Of a DNA stretch of 64,000 nt, positions 34,529-46,780 are shown one piece after another; the stretch's first letter is position 1, and the number at the start of each line of letters is the position of its first letter. The notes beneath the pieces are model-generated. The model was not told where the DNA came from and ran no database searches. It worked only from the letters and a program-made list of their open reading frames with translations. Position numbers and translations under genes: made by a program. The DNA comes from Trichaptum fuscoviolaceum. Its lineage: Eukaryota > Basidiomycota > Agaricomycetes > Hymenochaetales > Trichaptaceae. The stretch is taken from positions 4,106,461 to 4,170,460 of the forward strand of contig CAJSYZ010000007.1 of assembly GCA_910574455.1 (NCBI GenBank), written 5' to 3'.

Positions 34529-37500
34529 CTACACCACGGCATCCTGAACCAGATTGTATTTTGCCACTTCTGCCTCGCTGGCAGGCTGTTCCTCGGCATA
34601 TTCAGAGAACGAATGCCACTGCAAGTTGATGGTAGTAAGAGCTTGAATACAGTGGCGGGGTGATGGGTCAAAGCCGAAGCTCACCAGAGATCGACCTGCT
34701 CTTAAAAGTCTGCGCCGTCCGTAGCCGAATCCCATAATGAACCCTCGTCCTCCTCGCGATCGCCCTCACCTTCCCAGTCCTCTCTGCCTGCGTCATTCTC
34801 CTCGCCCTCAAAACCTCCACTGCGTCCATAACCCACGCTGAAATTCTCGTCCGCATCCTTGTTCTCATCCTGATCCTGATCCTTGTCCTCCTCCTGATCC
34901 TTGTCCTCGACCTCGTCTCCCTCGCCAAGCACACTCTCGTCCTCCATATCGTCTTCCCTATCCTTGAAATCCTCGACTTCTTCGCCGTCATTATCCTTAT
35001 CCTCCTTGCACTTACTACTTCTAGTAGCGCCCTCGCCATATGTATACTCGCCGCTCGCATCCGCGTCTCCAACGTCAAGATACAGGGAGAAATCCCTGCC
35101 AGTGACACCCGATCCAACAAGTTCGGTGTTCTTTCCCGCACTAAAATCTTCAATGGAATTGTAAGCTGCTAGGCGGGATCGGACCTTCTCCCAGTTTGAT
35201 TCAGTAAAAAACGAGGAATTCGACAATAAGTTAACATAGTCGTCCGTATGAGGCTGCCACAGAGCACTGGTGAAGTACCACTCAGCGCCACCAAACTCTT
35301 CTTTGATCTTTTGCAACCGGGCCACTTGCTTGTCGATTGCAACCTTGACCTGTTCATGAGAAATTCAGCGAATAAAGCCACTATAAGAACTGAAGTAGAT
35401 AGATACCGCGGTTGCCGCAAGAGCGAGGGCACCGATAGGCTTTCCTATTGTGTTTTTATCCAGTACTTTATGCCGACCCAGGGCCAAGACTAGGTGTACG
35501 GACAACACTGAGATTACAAGATCAGAGCAGAACAACCCTTGCTTCTGTACTTTCAGAGTCAATGCAGGGATACGAAGGGTGACATGGGGCAAATTTTTAC
35601 ATACCTTATCCATACTATGCCAGCTTTCCCAGAGGAATGGTTCAGCTTTCTTCTTGTCGACCATCGTCTGCAACATCTTCACAATTTCTTCGGTCTCCAC
35701 CGACTTAGAACGCTCGTTGCCGACGAAACTCGAAATTGATTGTTCGGCTTTCTCGAACAATTTCTTGCGCCAACTATCAGAGCATCTCTGGGCTGCCTAC
35801 AGGGCAGATCATACTTGATTCAAAATGGCCGATGAAAGACAATAAGGGATGACTCAACTAAAGAACAGATGTCGGCCAATTGCGTGTCGTAACTAAGTTC
35901 GACAGAATCAAACACCTTCCCCCACAAGGCTCCGATGGACTTATTGTCCGGGTTTTGCCATGGAGTTGTGGACTTTCCAACTGCGCGATACAGCGAAGGC
36001 AGAAGAATGTGAGTCCAGCCTGCCTGAGTTCCGGGAGGGAGACACTGATTCGTTGCCCTTTTTTTGCCGGGAGCGCGGGATCCCTCCCTTCCGATACTAT
36101 TTCTATCCTTGTCCTCAAGCCCTACAGATGTCTGCATTTCTGCAAGTTAGTGGATGTATATCATAGACATGATTTGATTAACGCACAGAGCTAGTAGTCC
36201 GAGAGACTTTGCGATGACCAAGATGAGCCTTGGTTGCGAGCACTTCGGGTTCAGGACTGATGGATACTGTCGTCATCGCAGGTGATTGTGCTCGTGGTGT
36301 TAGCGACACCTCACAACCACTTGCCTGTTAAAGGAGCCTTGAATTAGTACACGAATCAATTGCAGCAATTAGCTCACACTTGCAATATGTTGCGCATGAG
36401 CCGCCAGAGACCTCTTCAAATTGCGAATAGAAGTAGAAGATTTCATCTGTAGCAATTAGAGGAATTGTTACCAAGAAAAGCTCGAAGAGAATTGAATACC
36501 AGTATATCAGCCTGAGAATGACTGTCTTGCAGTTTACTCTTGTTACTAGTAGTGAGGTTCAAATCCTTGTTGCTTAATCAGAAATGATATGAAATGGAGA
36601 TTAGAAGGATTAACACTAACTGTCGAGGCAGCCTGTGATGACGGCTTCTTCATATACACGTTCATGCTAGTCTGTTTTAGATAGTAAGGAAGTGATCTGA
36701 ATATTGGGTGGAAATGCAAGAATTACCACGGCATGCGAGTTAGAGTCCGGCGGTGACTTCCTCTTCTTATTATTCGCGATCATGCTGTCCTACAATAAGC
36801 AAAGCTTAGTAGACGACCAGATCCTTGCCAAAGAAAGGGGTGCAGAAAGTTGTCCTATTGAGTGTCGATGCCTACACATACCTGCATCTGCAGATACAAC
36901 GCCGGCGATTGCTCTCTATGTCCATCGACAGTAATACCCTCCTGACGAGATGACAGGTGAGTAGTGAGGGGGTAAAAGCAGAATAAACTTACCGTTACAT
37001 CAAGCTGGGAGTTGGCGATTCTCTGCATTTTCGCGCCCTATTCAGAGTACGGTTTGGTAAGTAATGAAGTAAAGATATGTCGACGCCGAAGGACACAAGA
37101 AAGTCCGGCACCAGATCCATGCTTTGATGTGAAACACTCACCTGAACGGCCGATTGTCTCCTGATATTCTTCTTCTCCAGAGCACAAAGAAGGAAGGATA
37201 AGTAGCGCGAACGAAGCAAGACATTATGATGCCACTTACCAACGTTGTAGGAGCCTGCAAGTCGGAGAGAGTGTCGCGGGATAGCTTCCTTTTCTTCGAT
37301 TTATTGCTGGCTCCATCCTGATACGATACAGAAACATTGTTAATTAGCCATCGTTGTGCATGGGACTCCACCGATGCATAGTCTCTGTGAATCGAACGAT
37401 TTCTTTGAACTTTAAGCGGCACTCACATTGGCTTGGGGCGGTATTGTAAGTCTCCTCGCGCCTAATTAAACGCACAATCAAAATATTAAGATTTCATCTG

Positions 37501-37740
37501 CCAGTCTAATGAATGCTTTAACCAACTCACATTATCAGTGTCGGAGTCAACAAGATGTGCCGTCTGTCGCTCGCTCGCAAAGCTATTCTTTACACCTTGA
37601 AAACTCGTGAGGGTTACTGTCTCTCCTTCATCCTCCCAAGGACTAAAGTTTGCATCCTCTTGCACCGAGGCGGGGAGCCTAAATTTTCCTTGTGTCAGCC
37701 AGGCTCACAACTTGAAACAAAGATAAGGATGTGAGCATTA
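34529..37740 (-). CDS. Multi-exon protein of unknown function with acidic C-terminus (transposon accessory gene)
   Basis: At least twelve short minus-strand exons separated by 50-60 bp introns with GTRAGT-like donors. Pieces from N to C include VQEDANFSPWEDEGETVTLT, KKRKLSRDTLSDLQAPTTL (a likely nuclear signal), NKKRKSPPDSNSHAV, MKSSTSIRNLKRSLAAHAQ and GKKRATNQCLPPGTQAGW. They continue with SISSFVGNERSKSVETEEIV, KPIGALALAATAV and GGAEWYFTSALWQPHTDDYV. The last exon (from about 35325) contains a long Glu/Asp-rich tract. The KRAT..LP.G...W, GALALAAAAV and AEW....DY pattern recalls a basidiomycete family often seen beside DNA transposases, an impression from memory. The end is a stop at 34702, or at 34529 if a last splice joins the open frame ending LVQDAVV. 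It may form one gene with the exons at 38069-39074. Confidence 0.6.
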
Positions 37741-37799
37741 TAAGTGAAGAAGCTGCAACGTTCGGGTTCATGATGATCTTGAAGAAGTGTGGCACGGCG

Positions 37800-38010
37800 G
37801 TGACCCGCCGGGCCGCCACGGTCGCTGCCACTGGCAGTGTCACTGGCGCACGCGTGGCACGCTCAAACTGCCACTGGCAGTGGCGGGCGCGCATTCAAGC
37901 TATCAGTACTAGTACTACTAGTAGTAGTAGTAAGTAGTACTACAATGATAAGCTTCAAGTAGCTGAGTTTAAATCAAGCTTCACACTTACTATCAACTTG
38001 AATTTGTTTG
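37800..38010. repeat. Palindromic-word cluster 1
   Basis: Contains GCCACTGGCAGTG twice, CGCGTGGCACGC-like words, TACTAGTACTACTAGTAGTA and CTTCAAG/CTTGAA words. It lies between the two groups of minus-strand exons, either as an intron or as intergenic DNA. Confidence 0.75.
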
Positions 38011-38068
38011 AATTTGAAACTCATCTTTCGTACTATGATGCGAACGGTTGAGTAGTACGACTTCAAAC

Positions 38069-39074
38069 TCACAAGTCAATATCTTCTACTATCTTCCTTG
38101 CGATCTCAGGATTTCTGCCCTCTCCGCCGAAGAAAGTGGATCCATCTGTGTTGCGAAGTGCCCTGACAGGTCGCTTTGTCTTATCGTTCCGTTTCGACGT
38201 ATTGGGCGAGTCTATCATGTCTGTATCCTCACCAGAAAGACTGCTGTCCTGTCCTGCAAGCGTACTATGATAGCCAGTGCCTCCTATGATACGACTTGAA
38301 GCCTTTGCGCCCTGCACACAAGTACGGAAAGGAAGTGCACCTCTGGTGTCCTTTTTCCTCGCCTTTTTTGCGCGCTCTCTATCTGGTCCATCGGAATTGG
38401 CTGCATCATAACGTGAGTCAATATGTTCATCTTTCAAAACCTAAAGTCGTAAAGGTAATGCAACTTACGAACATAAAAGTTTGCATTGCCTTCAGCTTCA
38501 CAAAAGCTGTCTTTTTCCTCGTTCGTTGAACCTGCAATGCCAATATCTGGTAACTCGACTGTCGCTGTCTTGAAGATAAGGACTCACTAGCTTCAGGAGT
38601 GTCTTTCGGTTTTTTTAGCCCTCGTTTGTCAGTGCCAGCCAGCTTAGGTGCAGTTGAGCCCATCTGGGTGCGAATGTCAAGAGCCTTCGACAAATTCTTC
38701 TCAAGCTCCATCGTCTCCAGTATTGCTGTTTCCTGTTGCTCTGCTGCAGCTCTCTTTTTGCGTACCTTCTCAGATGCCTCTTGTTCTTTTGCTGCCCGTT
38801 TCTGTTCCGCATCAAGTTTTCTCTTCTCTCTCGCATCCGCGGCTTGTTGAGCCGCAGCTTCGCGCAGAGCTGCCCGTTCTTCCTTCTGTTTTTCCTTCTC
38901 CTCCTTTTCCCTCAATGCCTCACCACGCTTTGAGGCCTGCTCTTCTCTCCTTCTCTCCTTCTCTTCTTTCTCCCTCAATACCTCCTCTTTCGTTCGACGT
39001 GTTCTGAGTTTATTGACTATGGCTCCCGGGTGCTGATTGCTATTCTTAGCCCGCGTTTGTCTTCGAGTTGACAT
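38069..39074 (-). CDS. Lys/Glu-rich coiled-coil protein (transposon accessory gene or first exons of the gene to its left)
   Basis: Starts MSTRRQTRAKNSNQHPGAIV (an ATG six codons further upstream is possible). It continues as a highly charged helix with KEEKERRREEQASKRGEALR-like repeats over about 110 residues, typical of a long coiled coil. A donor GTGAGT near 38585 and another intron (GTGAAG to TAG, about 61 bases, 38441-38501) lead into VLKDEHIDSRYDAANSDGPD, KRPVRALRNTDGSTF and ARKIVEDIDL. A GTGAGT follows that end directly, so the gene probably continues. It diverges from the transposase gene across the 480-bp cluster 2. Confidence 0.6.
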
Positions 39075-39204
39075 TCTTGTGCAGTGTTTCAAGTCGAGGC
39101 ACGCTGACAGGTGCTATGAGTTTCGATGGTGAATCGAGTTGGCAAAGGTGCAAGTTGTAGTTGAAGTTGGAGATGAGGGCGCCTATTCAAGGAAAATTTA
39201 CGCC

Positions 39205-39545
39205 CACTTGCACTTGCTGGCACTGGCAGTGCCAGTGATTGGCAGCCTTCAAGTTAGGCTGACTCGGAATGAGCCTGACTCAGACTCGGACTTGGACACT
39301 CGGATACTCAGGCTAGCTCTATTACTAGTACTATCACAGTGCTACTGGTACTAGTACTACTCACTGGCACTTGCAGGCTCACTGGCAGGCTGGCGGCGGT
39401 GCCACTGAGTCACTGACAGCCTGAGGCTGTGGCTACTCAGGCTACCGGTACTACTACTAGTAGTACTACTAACTTCAAGTTGTTACTACGCGGGCGTCAC
39501 CGCTGAGCGTGCCATTCAACTTTAAATTCAGCGTTCAATTTACTG
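39205..39545. repeat. Palindromic-word cluster 2, between divergent genes
   Basis: Dense in CACTGGCAGTGCCAGTG, GACTCAGACTCGGACTTGG, TACTAGTACTACTCACTGGC, CAGGCTGGCGGCGGTGCCA, CAGCCTGAGGCTG and TACTACTAGTAGTACTAC. It forms the shared upstream region of the transposase and of the coiled-coil gene, so it would contain both promoters. Confidence 0.75.
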
Positions 39546-39551
39546 GAACTA

Positions 39552-42500
39552 ATGCCGGTAACTCGGCGAAGGCCCAAACCCGTTCATCTTACAGATATCT
39601 TCCCCCCGACTATTCGATGCACCTTCTCCTTCTGCAGCAGGAGGTTCAAGAATCAATCCGCAAGGACAAGACATGAATATTCAGCTCACCCGTCATCATT
39701 TGCAACAAGACCTGCTGCTTGTGGTTACGACTTGGATTCCTCACCCAAGCGACCCGCACGACCTTCGACACCTCAAGCTCTTCCCGGCTCTCCTGAACTT
39801 CCAACAGACTTGGAGGGCCATCATGAAGATGAAAGTGGCTGCAACTCTTCAAGTTACGACTACGACATTTCTATACTCACACAGGATATCTCGATGCTTA
39901 GCATAGGCCGAGACGAGCTGCTTCAAGATTTAGACGGTCCTGATTGCCTGTCCCATGCTGACACTGGAGATGACGAACTTGAAGACCAAGACCTATCTTC
40001 TGCTGATCTGGACTCCGACATTGGAGATTATGAAGAGAACAATGATAACTTAAAGGTGTATCACAGATATTTAAATGGTGCGCGCTAAGTATGATGTCCC
40101 CAGTTTACTTTAGCATTCTGACACCAAATATCGTGCAGCCACTCCATGCGATGAAGAAGGGAACTTCTTAGAAAAGGAAGAACCGCCCGTTTCACGGAAC
40201 GAACCTGCGTCAAATGACTGGTTTCCCTATTCGTGCCGAGCAGATTTCGAGCTCGCAGATTTTCTCTATCGCGAAGAGCAAATGTCTGCTGGCAACATAA
40301 CAAAGCTTCTCGGAATTATGAAGGCTTATCAACTAATTCAGTCCACGGAGAACGCAAAATCTATTAGATATCCCGAATTGGACGCGACAGATCCCAATGA
40401 TGACTCAAGTCTGGATACAGCTGGTGCACTGCTCGATGGAGATGCACAAAATTTGTACAAGATCATTGACACTACAAAAGTCGGTGATGTATCTTGGAAA
40501 TCCTTCAGTAACTTCTACACTAACGACAATGGCCAAAAAGCGACAAACGAGAACATCGAGTCATGGAAGAGGAAAGAATATGATGTATGGTATCGGGATC
40601 CTTTGGAAGTAATCCGAAATTTGGTGGATAACCCGGCTTTAGAAGGCGAATTTGACTTTGTCCCGTTTCGTGAATTTCAGACAAAGGAGGACACCAATAA
40701 TATCAATGACAAAGAACGAGTTTTCAGAAATTACATGTCCGGGAATTTTGCTTGGGAACAGGCTGTAAGTCATGACTCATTAACTCGCACAGATACTTAT
40801 TATCCTTGACTTAGAACAAGATCTACGCAGAAGATAAAGCAGTCCATGGATCTATGTTCGTCCCGGTCATTTTAGGGAGCGATAAGACAACGGTTTCTGT
40901 TGGAACTGGCAATAATGAATACTATCCTTTGTATCTCTCGATTGGGAATGTATCAAACAAGGCCCGGCGGTCCCAGAAACTGAATACAGTCCAGCTCATA
41001 GCATTTCTGGCAATACCAAAGAGTATGTGTTAATAGTGATCTATTCAATTGACTTCTGATGCTTTGCAGCTGAGCGGCAATACGAAAAGTCAGATGACTT
41101 CCGGCACTTTCGACATCAGATCTTTCATTCGTCTATATCGAGGATCTTAATCTCGCTGAAATCCGCAATGATCATGAACACTCAGAAAACCATTCTCCGG
41201 TGCCCTGATGGTCACTTGCGTAGGTCGGTTTTCGGACTCGGCTCATATATAGCCGATTATCCGGAACAGGTCAGCCTTTGCGCCATATGTACTGGATGGT
41301 GCTGCAAGTAAGTACTACCGCCCTCAGGCTTTCCTGAAATCAAGCTCTGTGGTGATGACTTACTTTCGACATTATAGATGCACAGCGCCTCACAAGGACC
41401 TCGATAATCCGGAATTTGTATCAATTCCTCGAACAAAAGAGCTGCACGAACGATTGATAGAACAGGTAGACGCCAACAACATGAATAAAGCAACAATTCG
41501 GAAAGAGTACGGATTCCACCAGGACATTGTGGTACGTGCTTCAAATTATTCATTGGATGCGTATATTGCAACTGATACGTTGCTCCGTAGCCTTTCACCA
41601 ATGACATTCCACGCGCAGATATATGCGATCTCATATCTCCGGACCTGCTGCACCAAATCATCAAAGGCGTGTTCAAGGATCATCTTGTCGAGTGGATATG
41701 TCAGAGCTTGACCACGTCAGAGCTGGATATTGTGGATAAAAGGTGATTTTTTTCGCAAGTTGTTTAATGTAAATACCATTGCTAACATCCGCGTAGAATC
41801 AGAGTTGCTGCTCCTTTTCCTGGACTTCGCAGATTCCCCGAAGGCCGAGGCTTCAAGCAATGGACAGGCAATGATTCTAAGGCACTTATGAAAGTATGTG
41901 ACCTTTTTATCTTGTTCGAGGCAGTGGTTTGCTGATATTTGATGCAATTTGCTTAGGTGTATCTTCCGGCTATCGTGGGCATTGCACACGATGATATGAT
42001 TCGCACATTAAGTGCATTTCTAGACTTCTGTTACCTTGTGCGTCGGTACACGATTACAGCCTCAACTCTTGATCAAATCAAAGCCTCTTTGGATCACTTT
42101 CACCGTTATCGGCAAATATTCATAGCTAAGGGCATCCGGGATAACTTTTCACTACCACGACAGCATGCTATGGTCCATTATCCAACATTGATCCCTCTGT
42201 TTGCTGCACCGAGCGGGCTGTGTTCATCGATTACAGAGAATAAACATATTTATGCGGTCAAAGAAACGTGGCGACGCTCGAACAGAAATGATCCCTTGGG
42301 CCAGATGATCACAGCAAACCAACGACTCAGCAAACTTATTGCATCGAGGTCAGACTTCAAACGGCGTGGAATGCTAGACGATACGCTATCCGAGGCTACG
42401 TGGAAAGTTTTGCGAGATGTTCTGCGGAAGAATATGTCAGAGCCGGAGGAGGATGATGCTGAGAGGATCCCGAATCAGAGGGAGCAGTTGCAGTGTATTG

Positions 42501-43680
42501 GTGTGGCAGGAGCAGCCAATGATACAGATGATTTCTTCGATGGCACTGTGGGTAATCAAGGGCACAACGAAATTGCTGACCTGGATGATTTCAGCACTTC
42601 ATCAGTGGAAGGACTGCAAAGTAGTGTTGTTCTTCATGATGTGGAAAATACAGAACATCGGTTTTGCTTAGGTGGTAGAAGTGATCCTTCGAGCTTGATG
42701 TTAATGGCTTCGAAACAACGTCAGTAACACGAGCTTCAAATTGTGGCGCTGGATATCTGACTTATTCGTTGCTATCCTTACAGAGTCCAGTAAGCTGTAC
42801 CCCAAACAGCTCAACGCTCTTGCGGCGATAAAAGGCCATCCGGAACTCCGACAGCTCCGACGACTCATCAAAATATACTTATTCTGCAAGTACGAAAGGT
42901 GCAACTTGAACGAATTAGGATACTATGACCTCGGAAGCGCTTCTGAAAGCCTGATAGCCGAACAACAGTTTGCACTGGACATGGGCAATGACATTGCCAT
43001 CTTCCATTCAGCTACCGCGTATTTCGCCTACCGCGGCGAATCAATTCCTATAGAGCAAGCAATGAGGGAGGTGATCAGGTCCAATCCCTCTTGGCGCGGA
43101 AAACCACGACGTGATGTCGTTCTTGTCCAAGTTAGTTCTCGCAAAAAAGGGGTTTGCAGGGATGCGAATTGCTCGGGTTATGCTTCTTTTCTCCTTCACC
43201 GCCAATGGAGAACGTCAGGAATGCGCCCTTGTCCAGTTTTTCAAGAACGTTGGAGACTCACCTGACAGAAAAACAAGAATGTGGATAGTCGAGCCAGAGT
43301 ATGAGTCAGAGACCTCTACCGCGTGCCAGCGTAGTACTATTGGAAGTTGCCGTCAACCGCTGACTCGGACTCGCCGGAGTGACCTGAATGACACCTCCGA
43401 CTCGGAGTCAGGCTACCCCCGTCACGGTGACTCAAAAACTCCAAAGTTATCCGTGATAGCTCTAGGGAGTATCTTCCGTTTAGCTCACCTCCTTGGGGTT
43501 CCAGAGGGTGATGAATGTCCTCCGAAGTCATTGACACCTGAGGAGTCCCTGGACTTTTACAATAGATTCTATTTAACCGATTTGCTGACATGCACATGCA
43601 TGAAACATTGTACGAAAGTAGGCAACAATAAAGATAAACCCTCATTTAGCTCACAAAGTACCTTGAAACTTATGAAGTAA
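39552..43680 (+). CDS. Plavaka-type DNA transposase (possibly frame-broken)
   Basis: Starts MPVTRRRPKPVHLTDIFPP, then a C2H2-like finger (CTFSFCSRRFKNQSARTRHE; Cys 23 and 28, His 40). Introns are GT..AG at 40078-40138, 40765-40814, 41023-41069, 41308-41377, 41532-41591, 41743-41796, 41894-41956 and 42720-42783. Family blocks are NDWFPYSCRADFELADFLYR, EYDVWYRDPLEVIRNLVDNP, FVPVILGSDKTTVSVGTGNN, FGLGSYIADYPEQVSLCAIC, SPDLLHQIIKGVFKDHLVEW and LRRFPEGRGFKQWTGNDSKA. Later blocks are MVHYPTLIPLFAAPSGLCSS and the C-terminal SIFRLAHLLGV. Total is about 1050 residues, near full length. At about 43147, A6G4 carries one base too many for the conserved reading; a 49-base intron (43112-43160) is an alternative. 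About 35 residues built from palindromic words are inserted before KLSVIALGSIF. Confidence 0.9.
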
Positions 43681-43739
43681 GGATATAACATTTAAATGTT
43701 CAGTGACGGATTATGGTACTAGCTATACTAGAATTGTAG

Positions 43740-44400
43740 TGTTACTAGTCGGTGCATCTTAGACTTCAAGTTCAAGTTGGATCATGTCGGATGCCACTGT
43801 CAGTGGCAGTGGTCAAAATTTCCCACTGCTGCAGTGCACTGGCAGCCTCAGGCTGAGTACTACTACTACTGGTACTAGTACTACTAGTATGAACATAGAA
43901 AACTTCAAGTAAAAAGTGTACAATAACATGGAACTTGCCAACAACTGGAAATGAACCAATAACCTGCCTCAGGCTGCTACTACTACTAGTACTACCTTCA
44001 AGTTCTAATTTAACCATCTTGAAGTTGAAGTTCAAGTTGAACACAGACTACTAGTAGTACTAGTCACGGTAGTACTATCAACTTGAAGCATATGCTATGA
44101 ATAAATAAATAATTTTTTTGCAGTATATAGTAGTAATCAAGAAAACGATGTCACATAGTTGCTACTAGTACTAACTACCAATAGTGCAGCATAGTGCGAG
44201 AGGAGCTTTAAGTTAAACTTGAAAAGGGAGTAAGCACTGGCATAGAATGAGTAGTACTAGTACAATCCGAGTCCTTGACTTTTGTCATAAACATAGTAAA
44301 ACGAAATAAAAATTTAACACGGCCACAACTTAAACTTGAATCGCGCGCTGGTGAACCCTAGAACACTTCGTGTCGGGGAATGGTCCAATATGCAACCGCC
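43740..44400. repeat. Palindromic-word cluster 3
   Basis: Contains CAAGTTCAAGTTGGATC, CCACTGTCAGTGGCAGTGG, GCAGCCTCAGGCTGAGTAC, TACTACTGGTACTAGTACT and ACTTGAAGTTGAAGTTCAAG. It separates the 3' ends of the transposase gene and the minus-strand gene at 44403. Confidence 0.75.
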
Positions 44401-44402
44401 AG

Positions 44403-46229
44403 TTACATCGCCGAGCTCATATTGACATCCGAGTCGGTGTCCGTGATGGGATCCAATTTGTCGAGAAGAGCAAATAGGATTCCATAATCTGTTAAATAAA
44501 ATGGACCATAATTACGAAGTAAATCGTCGACTGTCTTCAGGAGTAAAGAGTCAAAAATTTGCTCTGCCGGAATAAGGGCATGATCGATGTGTTCCATATC
44601 TTCGTGGAGAAATTCGGCGGCCCTGTCGAGTCTTTCCTTGTCTATATCTTTGCGATCAGCATCGTCAAATTGCCTAATGGCTCGAGTCACTTCGATAATG
44701 CCCAGCCTAGCAAAGTCCATCTCCCTGGAGAAGCGCTGCATTGCACCATCATTCATGAGCAACAGATCCAGAAGCAAATCATCACAGAGGATGATTAAAC
44801 ATTTCCTGATCCAGTTGAACCTGCGCAGAACAACCGAATAATTTCCGTATTCGCGCTGGATTTGTCGATTATTCTCCAATGAGGACGTTCCACCATCAGC
44901 CGAGTCAACGCCAAGAATATCCATTGACTTCTGAATGAGTCGATGAAAGTCAGCTAGAGCAGCTTCTCCACCGGCACGTTCAAGTTCACGTTTCCATCGA
45001 CGCCGAGCCTCTCGTGCTGTTCCGGATTGAAAGACAGTCGGAGTCGCCTGAGTCGCAGAACAATTGACTTCTGCTTCTGAGAGTTGACCAACGGGCGACT
45101 TTGGCAATTGTTCCGCACGGCATTTGTCTAGGAAGACGATCCAATCCTTGCACTCGTTATATGACCAAATAAGTAGGGGGAGAAAGAACTTGAGCGCAAG
45201 CCTTGGGTTTCGGGGCCTGCTTGTAGAGCCTTTAAGATTCACGCCCACGACTGGCGTAAAGTGCTTCAATTGAGCAGAGAGTTCACGACGAACATTTTCC
45301 TCGAGCTTTGTGCCTTTGATGTCGATCCTTATGGCAGAAAAGACAGATTTTGTCTGTATCAATCGATTGCCGGCCTCCTCATCCTCAAATTTACGTTGCC
45401 AACGCACGATTGCATGGTGTGAATGATATCGGGCGACTAAGCAAGACAAGAAATTATCCCAGATGACGTCCCCAGTGAAAACATTGATGAGTTTCCCTGA
45501 CGGGAAAAAGCCGGGAAGAACAGATATGAACGCCGTGGCGACAGCAAGTCTTGATTCCTCCACACGCTTGCGGATAAGCAGCTCAAGTGGCTCCTCGGGC
45601 TATAGCGCATTACCATAAGAACAAGCGGTTAGAGACGTGCATTCAAGCTTTTGATTTAATTTGCAGCTTACCGTATAACGCATCAGGATAGCTAGTTCTT
45701 CACCTAGCTTGAAGATCATGTCCGTGTACTGGTATGTACTGATCCGAAACTGGTCTAGCATCACAGCCGTCTTCCTCTGCAGAGCCTGTGCTTCCCTAAC
45801 CCGGTTACTGATATACTGATTTGACGTAATCAAAGTACCTCCCCAGCCGATCAGCCAGAACAAGTGTTTCCTTGAAATCGTTCGACGAAAACCCGAAGCG
45901 ATTTGCATGCTCTAGCTTGGACTCTAAGCTTTTGGTGATTGACTGGACCACCGTGCTATCGATATATGCTCCCGAGCGATAACCAAAGGGTAGGTCCTCT
46001 GACAAGTCATTGAAGATAAGCCAAACCACACACTGAAATATAGATAATATGTGGTCCTACCGAACTTAACCTCTACAGGATTTGTATACACTTCGTATTC
46101 GCTCTCGTCTTCGATGATCGCGGACTTTGAGCTGTGAGTGTTGAGACCAAAGCTGGATTCTGAACCGTCCTCGTCCTCGTCTGTGTCCAAGCAAGAGCTT
46201 GGAGTATCCCCGAGATCAGAACTTGACAT
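44403..46229 (-). CDS. Unknown protein of about 560 residues (transposon accessory gene)
   Basis: Starts MSSSDLGDTPSSCLDTDEDE, a Ser/acidic-rich N-terminus. After an intron of about 60 bases follow WLIFNDLSEDLPFGYRSGAY and STVVQSITKSLESKLEHANR. Two more introns lead to YISNRVREAQALQRKTAVML and, from about 45600, a long last exon of nearly 400 codons. That exon is largely helical with hydrophobic stretches (LAVATAFISVLPGFFPSGK, LKFFLPLLIWSYNECKDWIV and CLIILCDDLLLDLLLMND). It ends DTDSDVNMSSAM. No family recognised and no zinc or nuclease motif seen. It faces the transposase tail to tail and is diverged from the gene starting at 48164. The uninterrupted last exon suggests a living gene. Confidence 0.65.
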
Positions 46230-46254
46230 TTTGGAGATTTGATAGTGACTGAAC

Positions 46255-46780
46255 GAAGAGCCTGAGCTACTTCAAGTTGGCAGTGCAGTGAGTACTACTA
46301 CTAGGAATACTAGTAGTAGTAGTAGTATGCCTGAGAGGAAAGTAATGGCAAGGGTTATTCAAACGGTGAGTGAAGTTGGAATGAAGGTCAAGTGTCGCCA
46401 CCGTGGCATGCCACCGGCAGCCTGAGTAGTACTAGTAGTAGTAGGCTATTACTAGTACTAGTAGTAGCCTGAGTGAGCCACTGGCAGTGAGTGCCAGTGA
46501 GCCTGAGGGGCAACTTCAAGTTATTACTAATACTACAGTAGTAGAAAACGGGCCGAGCTTCGCCGGCAAGTCCCTTACTCCGAGTCCGAGTCCCCCATTT
46601 GTCAACTTGAAGACGTTCGCACGGGAGGCAGATTTCCCTGAGCGTTATCACGCAATTCCGGAACGCAGTGCCCTTCCTCCCAGAACTAGTAGCCTCACTG
46701 CCACTGGCACTGCAGTGGCAGCCTCAGGCTCAGGCTGAGCCTGAGTCACGGTATCACTGCCAGTGGCGCCACTGGATGAA
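46255..46780. repeat. Palindromic-word cluster 4a
   Basis: ACTAGT-based triplet runs (TACTACTACTAGGAATACTA, AGTACTAGTAGTAGTAG), GCCACTGGCAGTGAGTGCC, CTCAGGCTCAGGCTGAGCCT and TCCGAGTCCGAGTC. An 83-codon plus frame through it (46487-46738) is built mostly of these words and is not taken as a gene. Confidence 0.7.

Noticed and set aside
38441..38468. Apparent 28-base intron in the coiled-coil gene
   Set aside because: Using an upstream GTGAAG donor gives an ordinary intron of about 61 bases in the same phase, so no unusually small intron is needed.
41600..41640. Suspected frameshift in the transposase near SPDLLHQ
   Set aside because: Careful codon counting gives PFTNDIPRADICDLISPDLL in one frame with no break.
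45816..45838. Apparent 23-base intron in the gene at 44403-46229
   Set aside because: The phase does not fit; a donor 23 bases further upstream gives a 46-base intron that keeps the frame.
46487..46738. 83-codon ORF through palindromic-word cluster 4a
   Set aside because: Its ends consist of the repeated words themselves and no exon borders or homology support it.
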